Below, in pieces: positions 52,412-60,645 of a stretch of 64,000 nucleotides of DNA. Source of the DNA: Candidatus Sulfuricurvum sp. RIFRC-1 (GTDB lineage: Bacteria > Campylobacterota > Campylobacteria > Campylobacterales > Sulfurimonadaceae); assembly GCF_000310245.1 (NCBI RefSeq), contig NC_020505.1:558001-622000 (forward strand), written 5' to 3'. The notes under the pieces are model-generated. The model searched no databases and was not told the origin of the DNA. It saw only the letters and a program-made list of their open reading frames with translations. The position numbers and the translations under genes were made by a program. Position 1 is the first letter of the stretch; each line of letters starts with the position of its first letter.

Positions 52412-53092
52412 TTAGCCGATAAACCGATATCCGATCCCCGTTTCGGTCATGATCCATTTTGGGCGTGCAGGATCGGTTTCGATCTTTTGACGCAGTTGGT
52501 TGATAAAAACCCGCAGATAGTGGGTCTCATGCTGATAGCCAACTCCCCAGATCGCTTTAAGGAGCCATGCATGCGTGAGGGCTTTCCCCTGATTTTCCAT
52601 AAACACACGAAGTAGTTTAAACTCTTTGGGTGTCAATTTAATCAATTCATCCTCTATACTCACAATCCGATTGCTAATATCCATACGCATCTCTTTCACG
52701 ATTAAAATCGGTGAAGTTTCTGGTGCGGGAGGGACGCGGCGCAGGTTGGCATTGATGCGGGCAATCAGCTCATCGGTGTTAAACGGTTTGGTGACATAAT
52801 CATCCGCTCCGGCATTGAGAGCGGCTATTTTATCCGCTTCATCATGGATCGCCGAGACGACGATAACGGGGGTTTGTTCATCTTCTCTATAACGCTCCAA
52901 AAATTTCACTCCGCTCATGTCCGGCAACCCCAAATCGAGCAAAATCAAATGGAAATGTTCATCTGCCCCTTTTTTCAGCCCTTCTTTTGCCGTAGAAGCA
53001 CCCTCCGTCATAAAGCCTGCAAACGCTAGGGTCATTGCCAAGAGCCGACGGATAGAGGCATCATCATCCACGATCAAAATGCGCGGTGTCAT
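52412..53092 (-). CDS. KdpE/OmpR-type response regulator, partner of the antiporter-kinase
   Basis: A 226-residue two-domain regulator: receiver with ILIVDDDASIRRLL, phosphoacceptor in LILLDLGLPDMSG and VTKPFN, then an OmpR-type winged helix (LTPKEFKLLRVFMENQGKALTHAWLLKAIWG, HYLRVFINQLRQKIETDPARPKWIMTETGIGYRF). The wording is very close to KdpE. It is coupled to the upstream antiporter-kinase by ATGA and is a clear paralogue of the regulator at 55198-55881. Last gene of the unit. Confidence 0.9.
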   Translation of the reverse strand: MTPRILIVDDDASIRRLLAMTLAFAGFMTEGASTAKEGLKKGADEHFHLILLDLGLPDMSGVKFLERYREDEQTPVIVVSAIHDEADKIAALNAGADDYVTKPFNTDELIARINANLRRVPPAPETSPILIVKEMRMDISNRIVSIEDELIKLTPKEFKLLRVFMENQGKALTHAWLLKAIWGVGYQHETHYLRVFINQLRQKIETDPARPKWIMTETGIGYRFIG

Positions 53093-55152
53093 CCCTCACT
53101 CCGAAGCGTTACATGAACGCAAAATCGGTCGTTTTCTAAATAAATCGATAAGATTCCGCCGTGCGCTTCTATGATCGTTTGCGAAATCCGCAATCCGATC
53201 CCTGAACCCGGTTTTCCTATCGCATTATCGAGCCGAATAGGGGAAGCAGCAAGGGACGCTATCGTCTCGGCTGAGGGGAGATCGCCGTTGTTAGAGATAA
53301 GTAAAGTGGTCTCATTAAATGCTGAGGTGATCTCAATACTGACGTCATCCCCGTATTTAAACGCATTATCGAGCAGATTCCCTATGGCGAGCTGGAGTAA
53401 GGCAATATCAGCATTAAGGGGTGGAATATCGGGTGAAAATGAGAGTTTTGCCTGTCGGCCCCAGTCATTTTCAGCTATGGCTAGTGCAGAAGAGACCACA
53501 TCATCTATCCGAAGCATCGTTTTATTCAACGGTGTTTTTCCCTCTCGAAACCGCGCGTTCACCAGTAGGTTATCGATCACTTTTTCCATGCGTCGTGACC
53601 CCTCGACGATGGTTTGTACCATCTCCTCTTTATCCTTGTCGGCTAGGGTGAATTGTGGATTGGAGAGATTGCTGGCAGCTCCCCGTATCAGGGTGAGCGG
53701 GGTTCGCAGTTCGTGAGAGAGGAGATCGATCAAACTCTTTTGCATCGTTTCAACGACTTTATTCTCTTTGAATCCACGGGTAATGAGATTCAGAAACGGT
53801 CCGGTCATAATGGTTGTTACCAGTGCCATGACGACAAACATCGTGAACAATTCTGTGGAGAGTATCCCCATTTCATACCCGATATTAAGAACGACCAATT
53901 CCATGAGTCCACGGGTGTTCATAAGTATTCCCAGAGCAAACGAGTCTCGCCAGCTGAATCCCATGTATTTGGAGGCAAGGGCGCTACCGAAGAGTTTACC
54001 GAATACTGCAAGGACGATGATTCCGCCGCAGATCAGCCATGCGTCTACACTGTTGAGCAAACCGATTTCACTGCGTAATCCCGTTAGGGCGAAAAAGAGG
54101 GGTAATAATACCAAAAGACTGACGTATTCCAATCGGGGAGCGATAAGCTCTTTGAGTCTCGATAGTGCCGATGAGGGCATCATCGCCCCTGCCATAAATG
54201 CACCGAACAGAGCATGTACCCCGATCGCTTCGGTCGCAAGAGAAGAGAGGAGGAGTAAGACGATGATAAACGACATCCCGTTCATACTGAGCCGTTCACT
54301 CTGAGAGTGCCCAATTTTAGCGAAAAGGGGGCGTATGACGTAAAACATGATAACGACATACAAGGCGATAAGGAACAATAACACGAAAGAGGAACTGAGT
54401 GATCCTGAAACAGAAATGGCAATGATGAGGGCTAAAATATACCACGCCGTAATGTCATCGGCGGCGGCGCAGGTGATTGCCATGGAGCCATAGCGGGTGT
54501 CACCGATATTTTTCTCTTTGATAATCCGAGCCAGTACGGGAAATGCGGTGATACTCATCGCGATACCGATAAAAAGGGCAAAAGGGATAAAGGAGATATT
54601 TTTGGGAGCGAAGATCGGATAGAGCCAATAGGCTAATGCCACCCCCAAGAAAAAAGGGAAAATGATGCTCACATGACTGATAAATACCGAAGCACTCGAT
54701 TGTTTTTTGATTTTATCAAAATCGAGTTCCATTCCCACGACAAACATAAAAAAGATCAACCCGAGCTGACTGATGAGATGGAGATTGCCGAGTGATTCTT
54801 TTGGAAACAAAGCGATAAACATATCCGGAAACAGTGCGCCCATGAGTGAGGGGCCAAGGATAATTCCCGCAACAATCTCACCCACGACGGTAGGTTGAGC
54901 GACAAAGGAGACCAAATAGCCAAAGAGCCGTGTAACAATCATAATAACGATAAACTGGATCAGTAACAGTGGGAGGGGATGGTGGAGCTGTTTTAGAAAT
55001 GTATCGCTGATCGTGGAGGGTATCGATGCCGCAGGGGCTATAATTCCAGAGAATAGATGGCTCTCTAAAAGCGTTCCGTAATGGAGGATTCCCGCAATGG
55101 CGATCCCGAAGAAAAGGATCAATGCCACATAGATTAAAAGTGTCTTTTTCAT
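53089..55152 (-). CDS. CPA2 cation/proton antiporter fused to a histidine kinase
   Basis: A 687-residue fusion. Residues about 5-440 form a complete Na+/H+ exchanger-type domain of 12-13 helices, with QPTVVGEIVAGIILGPSLMG, FMFVVGMELDFDKIK, the paired aspartates in CAAADDITAWY that carry the ions, and GAFMAGAMMP. After a short linker follow HisKA with phosphoacceptor H480 (DLLSHELRTPLTLIRG) and HATPase (NLLDNAFKYGDD, GKPGSGIGLRISQTII). There is no Kdp-type N-terminal domain. It may report ion flux or pH to the coupled regulator while transporting, or be a sensor that no longer transports; the DD pair argues that transport is retained. Confidence 0.9.
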   Translation of the reverse strand: MKKTLLIYVALILFFGIAIAGILHYGTLLESHLFSGIIAPAASIPSTISDTFLKQLHHPLPLLLIQFIVIMIVTRLFGYLVSFVAQPTVVGEIVAGIILGPSLMGALFPDMFIALFPKESLGNLHLISQLGLIFFMFVVGMELDFDKIKKQSSASVFISHVSIIFPFFLGVALAYWLYPIFAPKNISFIPFALFIGIAMSITAFPVLARIIKEKNIGDTRYGSMAITCAAADDITAWYILALIIAISVSGSLSSSFVLLFLIALYVVIMFYVIRPLFAKIGHSQSERLSMNGMSFIIVLLLLSSLATEAIGVHALFGAFMAGAMMPSSALSRLKELIAPRLEYVSLLVLLPLFFALTGLRSEIGLLNSVDAWLICGGIIVLAVFGKLFGSALASKYMGFSWRDSFALGILMNTRGLMELVVLNIGYEMGILSTELFTMFVVMALVTTIMTGPFLNLITRGFKENKVVETMQKSLIDLLSHELRTPLTLIRGAASNLSNPQFTLADKDKEEMVQTIVEGSRRMEKVIDNLLVNARFREGKTPLNKTMLRIDDVVSSALAIAENDWGRQAKLSFSPDIPPLNADIALLQLAIGNLLDNAFKYGDDVSIEITSAFNETTLLISNNGDLPSAETIASLAASPIRLDNAIGKPGSGIGLRISQTIIEAHGGILSIYLENDRFCVHVTLRSEG

Positions 55153-55197
55153 CCGGAAAGTGTAGCGTAGATCGTCTCAGGAAAGTATCAAGAATAC

Positions 55198-55881
55198 TTA
55201 CCCAACAAACCGATACCCAATTCCTGTTTCGGTAACAATCCGTTTTGGACGGCTGGAATCGGTTTCGATCTTTTGTCGGAGTTGATTGATAAAAACTCGC
55301 AGATAGTGGGTTTCATTTTGATACCCGATTCCCCATATCTCTTTGAGAAGCCATGCATGAGTGAGGACTTTTCCACTGTTTTGCATCAGGATTTTGAGGA
55401 GATCAAACTCTTTTGGGGTGAGTTTTAACTCTTCATTCTCCAACATCACCGTATGAGAAGCGATGTCCAGCGAGAGATTGCCGCTTATCAAACTGGAATA
55501 AGAATCTCCACTATTACTGCCACTACGACGAAGTGCCGCTTTGATACGTGCGAGAAGCTCTCCCGTGCCAAAGGGTTTGGTGAGATAGTCATCACATCCA
55601 CCCTCCAATGCCGCTATTTTTTCAGCCTCACCGGAGCGGGCAGAGAGGACGATGACGGGGGATTGACTCCATTCGCGAAAGCGTATCAGGAACTCTTTAC
55701 CGTCCATATCGGGCAATCCTAAATCGAGCAATACCAGTGCTGGGGCTTCGATCGCGGCACGGTTCAACCCCTCTTTCCCCGACGCAATCGCTATTGGATG
55801 ATACCCAGCCGCACTCAGTGCTACTTCGAGCAGTTTGCGAATAGCACTGTCATCATCGATAATTAAAATCGCCTCTTTCAT
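55198..55881 (-). CDS. KdpE-like response regulator, partner of the KdpD-like kinase
   Basis: A 227-residue OmpR-type regulator: ILIIDDDSAIRKLL, phosphoacceptor aspartate in LVLLDLGLPDMDG, LTKPFG, then the winged helix with LTPKEFDLLKILM and HYLRVFINQLRQKIETDSSRPKRIVTETGIGYRF. In Kdp systems such a protein activates K+ transport genes when K+ is scarce. No kdpFABC genes are present here; the nearest transporters are Kup and the antiporter fusion. Its start overlaps the kinase stop as ATGA. It is followed after 45 bases by the antiporter-kinase gene. Confidence 0.9.
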   Translation of the reverse strand: MKEAILIIDDDSAIRKLLEVALSAAGYHPIAIASGKEGLNRAAIEAPALVLLDLGLPDMDGKEFLIRFREWSQSPVIVLSARSGEAEKIAALEGGCDDYLTKPFGTGELLARIKAALRRSGSNSGDSYSSLISGNLSLDIASHTVMLENEELKLTPKEFDLLKILMQNSGKVLTHAWLLKEIWGIGYQNETHYLRVFINQLRQKIETDSSRPKRIVTETGIGYRFVG

Positions 55882-56867
55882 CCCTCACCTCTATACGGAA
55901 GTTGCAGTGTCGCGCAAAATTGTACGCCATCGCTCATCGTCTCCACACTCCCAGCGTGCATTTTAGCAATTCGATATGCCACATACAGCCCTAATCCGAT
56001 TCCCTCTTCGCCTCGAACATTGCTCAACCTCGAAAACGGCTTCCATGCCATCGAGGCTTCATTCTTAGGGGGGATGGACCCTGTATTACAAATACGGATC
56101 AATATCCCAACAGGATTTTGCTCTGCCGATACATTGACCGTATCACCGTACTTAAAAGCATTTTCTAGCAGGTTAAAGAGTGCCTGCTCGATCAAAACAG
56201 CGTCCCCTTGGATAGATGTAATCTCCTCATTTATCGTTAATTTTGCAGGGAAAGTGTGTTCTGTTTTCGATAATGCACTTCCTAAAAGTTCACGAATGTC
56301 GCACTCTTGGATTTTGAGTTTGAACATACCGCTTTGAAGGCGAGCGGTATCAAGGAGATTATCGATCAGTCGCCGCATCCGATGGGCACCCTGATCAATC
56401 GTGTAATAAAGCTCTTTTTTGTCTTCAGAGTTTAAATCGAGTTCTTCGGTGAGTAAGCCTGAGGATGCACCCATAATTGCCGCAAGAGGGGTACGTAGTT
56501 CATGTGACAAAGAGCCTAAGAGAGTTTCTTGGAGTCGTTCTGACGTCTCCAACTCTTTGGCAATAGCGGCCTGTGCACTTAACCATGAAACAATCTGTCC
56601 CACCACAATCATAATTACAAAACTAAATATATATCGGAGGTCATGTACGGTGAATGTAAAGGTTGGCGGGATAAAAAAGAAATTGAATGTGAGCACGGAA
56701 GCAACCGAGACAATCAACGTATCTCTACGTCCTAAGCGCATCGCGGCATAAAGTATCGGAAGAAGATGGATCATCCCGATATTAACCAGCTGAAGCTCCT
56801 CGCTAAAGAGTTTAGAGATCAGTGCAAGAGCGATCAAGAGCAAAAATGGGGGGATAATTGGGTACAT
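55878..56867 (-). CDS. KdpD-like histidine kinase without the N-terminal KdpD/USP domains
   Basis: A 329-residue kinase from ATG 56867 (MYPIIPPFLLLIALA); a TTG at 56918 is in frame but would run into kup. It has a DUF4118-type four-helix membrane domain (about 5-95: MIHLLPILYAAMRLGRRDTLIVSVASVLTFNFFFIPPTFTF, split over two helices), then HisKA (SLSHELRTPLAAIMGASS) and HATPase (NLLENAFKYGDT, GEEGIGLGLYVAYRIA). Full-length KdpD adds about 400 N-terminal residues that bind K+ or nucleotides; they are absent. It lies between kup and the KdpE-like gene, so K+ is the likely signal. Confidence 0.88.
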   Translation of the reverse strand: MYPIIPPFLLLIALALISKLFSEELQLVNIGMIHLLPILYAAMRLGRRDTLIVSVASVLTFNFFFIPPTFTFTVHDLRYIFSFVIMIVVGQIVSWLSAQAAIAKELETSERLQETLLGSLSHELRTPLAAIMGASSGLLTEELDLNSEDKKELYYTIDQGAHRMRRLIDNLLDTARLQSGMFKLKIQECDIRELLGSALSKTEHTFPAKLTINEEITSIQGDAVLIEQALFNLLENAFKYGDTVNVSAEQNPVGILIRICNTGSIPPKNEASMAWKPFSRLSNVRGEEGIGLGLYVAYRIAKMHAGSVETMSDGVQFCATLQLPYRGEG

Positions 56868-56889
56868 GGCTAAATTATACCATTCATCA

Positions 56890-58710
56890 CTAAATCTTCG
56901 CCCGACGGGCAACCCCAATCAGTTTCTCGTGAGGGAAATGGTAAAAGCTGACAAAATTTGGGGAGATATCTTTGATCAAAGCAAAAATTTTCCATAGTAA
57001 GCTATCGGATACAATCTCCTCATCCCCGTAAAAGATCGTACGCTCATCGATGTTTCGTTCACGTAAAATCGTTTCAACGTTGAGTGTCTCCATATATCCC
57101 GGTCGGATACTGAGGAGATCAAGCCCCTCACCAACGGGTGAGAGTTCACTCGTAACTCCATGCGGTTCATACGAGGGGTGGACGGTCACGATGATATTGC
57201 GCTCATAGATGATCCCGTTTTGGAACATGGTTTTGGAGATATAAGCAGGGATTGCATCGGCATTACGGGCAAAGAAAAGAGCCGTCCCCTCGACGTGGAA
57301 TCCTTGAGCATAGCGTTTGAGATATTCACTCAAAAAGAGATCTTTATCAATCGGTACGAACGACGCATAGAGCCGTTTTTGCCCTTGGGTATAGAGGATT
57401 ACAATAAAGAGCGGAACGGAGGCGATGATGAGAGACCAATACCCGCCGTGCGGAATTTTGAGCCAGCAGGAGACGAAGAAGACTAAACTCGTCAGCCCTG
57501 CAATAATGGAAACGCTCATTTTAAGGTATTGGCGTTTATACATGAAAATCATACTCATCAGTACACCCGTGATACTCATCGCCCCCGCAACCGAGAGACC
57601 GTACGCCGCCGCCAGTTTCCCCGATTCTGTGAAGATAAAGAGCATCGCAACGACACAGATAAACAAAAACCAGTTGATCGATCCGACATAAATTTGACTG
57701 CGCAGTTCGTTGGAGGTGTAGTTGACATTGAAATGGGGAAAAATACGGGTCGTCATTGCCTGATAAAGGACGGAGAAAATCCCGCTGATCATCGCCTGAG
57801 AAGCGATAATAGTAGCAACGACGGTCAATAGCAACATCGGAACATATAAATCAGGGACGAGGGTGTGATAAAGCTCAAAAAATGGACTTTTTGCCGCTTC
57901 GGGATGGGAGAGCAAAAATGCCCCTTGCCCGTAATACGAGATGAGCAATGCTACTGAAGCAAACAGCCACCCTTTGAGAATCGGAAGACGTCCAAGATGC
58001 CCCATATCAGCGTATAACGCTTCACCACCTGTCGCACAAAGCAATACATCGGCTAAAACGACAAAAGCGATATAAGGGTGTTGATAGATAAACTCAATCG
58101 CGTAGAGTGGTGAGATAGCATATAGGACGTCCGGCGATTGGAGGAGATAATACCCGCCCCCCAATGCAAGGGCAAAAAACCAAATCACCATGATAGGACC
58201 AAATGCACTGGCGACCTTTTCGATCCCTTTTTTTTGAACGGCAAAGAGGGCAAATGCGATTCCCGATGCGATAATAAGCAAGGTCAGTTTTGGGGTATCT
58301 TCATACCCGGGGATTAATGCAATCCCCTCAACAGAACTGAGGATACTGATGGCGGGAGTGATAACCCCATCCCCGATCATCAAAGATATGCCGATAAAGC
58401 CTAATGCCCCTACTAATGCGGTTATTTTAGCCCCTTTGAGATACGGTAATAACAGCTGAACCAGCACTACCGTTCCCCCTTCACCCCGTTTGGAAAGGCT
58501 TGTCGCCAACCATGCGTATTGGACAGTGACCAGCATCAACATCGTCCAAAATACCATCGATAAGATTTGAAAGATTGTCTCGGTTGTCGGCTGAACCAAC
58601 AATAATATAACGGCAAAAGTATAGATCGGACTGGTTCCGATATCCCCATACACCACACCCAGTGATTTGATAACCATCATCTCACTTTTAATTCGTTCTT
58701 GTAACGTCAT
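56890..58710 (-). CDS. kup: Potassium uptake protein Kup
   Basis: A 606-residue K+/H+ symporter with 12 helices and a long C-terminal cytoplasmic domain. The family start SLGVVYGDIGTSPIYTF is followed by KRGEGGTVVLVQLLLPY, GFIGISLMIGDGVITPAISILSSVEG, LCATGGEALYADMGHLGR, SQAMISGIFSVLYQAM and the tail domain with GTALFFARNADAIPAYI. It imports potassium without ATP. It heads the - strand cluster kup, KdpD-like kinase, KdpE-like regulator, antiporter-kinase, second regulator, all closely spaced, and may be both effector and reporter of that system. Confidence 0.95.
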   Translation of the reverse strand: MTLQERIKSEMMVIKSLGVVYGDIGTSPIYTFAVILLLVQPTTETIFQILSMVFWTMLMLVTVQYAWLATSLSKRGEGGTVVLVQLLLPYLKGAKITALVGALGFIGISLMIGDGVITPAISILSSVEGIALIPGYEDTPKLTLLIIASGIAFALFAVQKKGIEKVASAFGPIMVIWFFALALGGGYYLLQSPDVLYAISPLYAIEFIYQHPYIAFVVLADVLLCATGGEALYADMGHLGRLPILKGWLFASVALLISYYGQGAFLLSHPEAAKSPFFELYHTLVPDLYVPMLLLTVVATIIASQAMISGIFSVLYQAMTTRIFPHFNVNYTSNELRSQIYVGSINWFLFICVVAMLFIFTESGKLAAAYGLSVAGAMSITGVLMSMIFMYKRQYLKMSVSIIAGLTSLVFFVSCWLKIPHGGYWSLIIASVPLFIVILYTQGQKRLYASFVPIDKDLFLSEYLKRYAQGFHVEGTALFFARNADAIPAYISKTMFQNGIIYERNIIVTVHPSYEPHGVTSELSPVGEGLDLLSIRPGYMETLNVETILRERNIDERTIFYGDEEIVSDSLLWKIFALIKDISPNFVSFYHFPHEKLIGVARRAKI

Positions 58711-58839
58711 AACGTCTCTTTAGAATAGGATTTAGAGGTATATTATAAGGGTTATAATGTCAGTGAGGTCTCAGGATAGGGTCATTTGGTATAAAGAAAG
58801 TATAAAGAAGATCGCCCCAAAGGGAAGAGGGCGAGTGGT

Positions 58840-59346
58840 TTAGCTGATAAGAGTACTTTTTACAATAACTTGCCAAATAATCGCCGAAGTGATCCCTGCG
58901 GCAAATCCTGCGACAATATCATCTCCCATAACCCCTAACCCACCTTTTGCTTCACGGTCAATTCGACCGATGATCGAGGGCTTTTTAATATCATAAAGTC
59001 GAAAAAAGATAAAACTCATGATTATTTGAAGGGCAATGCCGTTATTCCATTGCATGAGTGTCGCGATATCAAATCCAATCCCCGGTGCGATGGAGAGGGC
59101 AAACCATAATCCGACGAGTTCATCAATAACGATTCTTTGATCATCATGATTTCCTGATTGAGCTTCGTACGTATTGATACTCTTAATGGCTATAAGTGTG
59201 ATGAGTAATGCGGCTAAAAATAGGGTTTGCGGCCCTAAATACAAAAGGATAGCCACTCCTAATGGCAATGATGCAAGCGTCCCCATTGTTCCCGGTGCTT
59301 TTGGAGAGAGGCCGCTGTAACCGACGGTCAGAAAAAACCAATTCAT
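58840..59346 (-). CDS. pgpA: Phosphatidylglycerophosphatase A
   Basis: Removes the phosphate from phosphatidylglycerophosphate to give phosphatidylglycerol at the inner membrane. The 168-residue protein has four helices and the PgpA motifs GLSPKAPGTMGTLASLPLG, RIVIDELVG, RLYDIKKPSIIGRIDREAKGGLGVMGDDIVAG. Fourth of the conserved series ispDF, regulator, sat-like, pgpA, as Cj1607-Cj1610 in C. jejuni. Two strong hairpins lie between it and the sat-like gene. The 129 bases after its stop hold nothing recognisable. Confidence 0.93.
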   Translation of the reverse strand: MNWFFLTVGYSGLSPKAPGTMGTLASLPLGVAILLYLGPQTLFLAALLITLIAIKSINTYEAQSGNHDDQRIVIDELVGLWFALSIAPGIGFDIATLMQWNNGIALQIIMSFIFFRLYDIKKPSIIGRIDREAKGGLGVMGDDIVAGFAAGITSAIIWQVIVKSTLIS

Positions 59347-59399
59347 TTTTTTCCTTTTAGAATAGTTTTCAAGTGCGGTTTATCTGCACGTGAGCATTC

Positions 59400-59418
59400 C
59401 GCTGAGGAAAACTCAGCG
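59400..59418 (-). terminator. Hairpin between the sat-like gene and pgpA, first
   Basis: CGCTGAG-N5-CTCAGCG, a perfect 7-bp stem. With the hairpin at 59432-59450 it may end or attenuate transcription after the sat-like gene; no T-run follows. Confidence 0.45.
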
Positions 59419-59431
59419 TTAGCGCAGGCAA

Positions 59432-59450
59432 ATACCGGCTTTGCCGGTAT
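59432..59450 (-). terminator. Hairpin just after the sat-like gene
   Basis: ATACCGGC-N3-GCCGGTAT, a perfect 8-bp GC-rich stem four bases from the stop codon, extended by GGC/GCC. Likely mRNA 3' structure. Confidence 0.5.
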
Positions 59451-59454
59451 GCCG

Positions 59455-60645
59455 TTAAGTTAAAGAAGTCGTCTGATAAAGACGCATAAGTGCAACATAG
59501 AAATCTTTTTCACTGTGTTCTTCAAGCAAACCGTTGACAGGCATAATGTCATAATAGAGTTTAGCCAGATTTTTAAAACGGTTCGGATAAAGCGACGCAA
59601 CAATCATCGATGATATCTCTTTACGCACCAATACTGCCGGCGGGAGAAGTCCCTGCTGCATTAGTTCTAAGATCGACTCAGCATGATACGAGATGTGGTG
59701 ATGGTGTCCATGCGGACAGGTTTGGACACTTACAAGTGTTTTACACTGATTACAGTAGACGTATTCGCTTGCAATACCCACTTCGATATCAATACCGATG
59801 AGGCGGTCAATAATCGATTTATTGGCATTATGATCGTAATACATTCCGATACCGGCATGGTTTTGTCCGATCATCAAACGATCACACCCATAATTTTTGG
59901 CAACGATCGCATCTAAAATCACTTCATTGCTTCCGGCGAAAATATAGCTGCTCTCTAAGGGAACGATGACAACTCGGTTGCGGGGAAGGTAGTTCTCCAC
60001 AAAAAATTCTAATGTTTGGTATCGGAGATCATATTTTAAATTAGCATTATTGTAAGGCTTAAGTAAGAAAATGACAATCAGATCGGTACGCTCTAAACTT
60101 TGGCGAATCAGACGTTCATGCGCTCGATGTAGAGGGTTTGCCGCCATAAAAAGAGCCGTTGCGTGCTGCGCACCGATTTGCTCTTTGGCCTCTTGAATCA
60201 TGTTCTGAATTGCTTGGACACTGCTTAGATCGATAGAGTAGTCACCGCAAATAGCGTATTTTCCCAATCGTTTATGGGTTGCGTTGACACCCGGATGAGA
60301 GAGATCTTCGGTGCCGTAAATTTGACGGAGCCGTTCACGCGGATCGATGGGGTAGACTTCATCGACACAAAGCTCTCCAACGATTGCATTATCGCAAATA
60401 AGGTCAAGTACCTCCCCCGTATAGGCCGTAGTGAGAATCGTTTCGTTGACCTTACCGCTAGGTGAAAGGATAAGCGGAAAGGGGAAGGTTTTCCCCAAAA
60501 ACATTCCACTGCTGAGGACCTCTTTACTTTGAGCTTCATTCATCAGAGCCGTTACCGGACTGAGCATTCCTGCTTTGAGTAATGTGAGAGCAGAAACCGC
60601 TTCTTGATCGATATAGAGGGCTCTATTTTTTCTTGACGATGCCAT
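59455..60645 (-). CDS. ATP sulfurylase-like protein with altered QxRN motif
   Basis: A 396-residue protein of the Sat/Met3 family, from ATG 60645 (MASSRKNRALYIDQEAVSAL). The PUA-like N-terminal domain, the nucleotidyltransferase domain (NPLHRAHERLIRQSL, GQNHAGIGMYYD) and the zinc-binding CNQC...CPHGHHHH element are present. In active enzymes the sulfate/ATP loop reads QTRN before PPHR; here residues 167-170 are MAAN, with Gln and Arg lost. GRDHAG is GQNHAG. The position equals Cj1609 in C. jejuni, an organism not known to assimilate sulfate. The family is sure; the reaction is not. It overlaps the regulator's end by 23 bases. Confidence 0.85.
   Translation of the reverse strand: MASSRKNRALYIDQEAVSALTLLKAGMLSPVTALMNEAQSKEVLSSGMFLGKTFPFPLILSPSGKVNETILTTAYTGEVLDLICDNAIVGELCVDEVYPIDPRERLRQIYGTEDLSHPGVNATHKRLGKYAICGDYSIDLSSVQAIQNMIQEAKEQIGAQHATALFMAANPLHRAHERLIRQSLERTDLIVIFLLKPYNNANLKYDLRYQTLEFFVENYLPRNRVVIVPLESSYIFAGSNEVILDAIVAKNYGCDRLMIGQNHAGIGMYYDHNANKSIIDRLIGIDIEVGIASEYVYCNQCKTLVSVQTCPHGHHHHISYHAESILELMQQGLLPPAVLVRKEISSMIVASLYPNRFKNLAKLYYDIMPVNGLLEEHSEKDFYVALMRLYQTTSLT

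Noticed and set aside
53171-54304. Several long + strand reading frames opposite the antiporter-kinase
   Set aside because: All are shadows of the - strand gene, which has clear domains through the whole stretch.
52412-58710. A complete Kdp ATPase operon
   Set aside because: No kdpF, kdpA, kdpB or kdpC is present, and the KdpD-like kinase lacks the N-terminal half.
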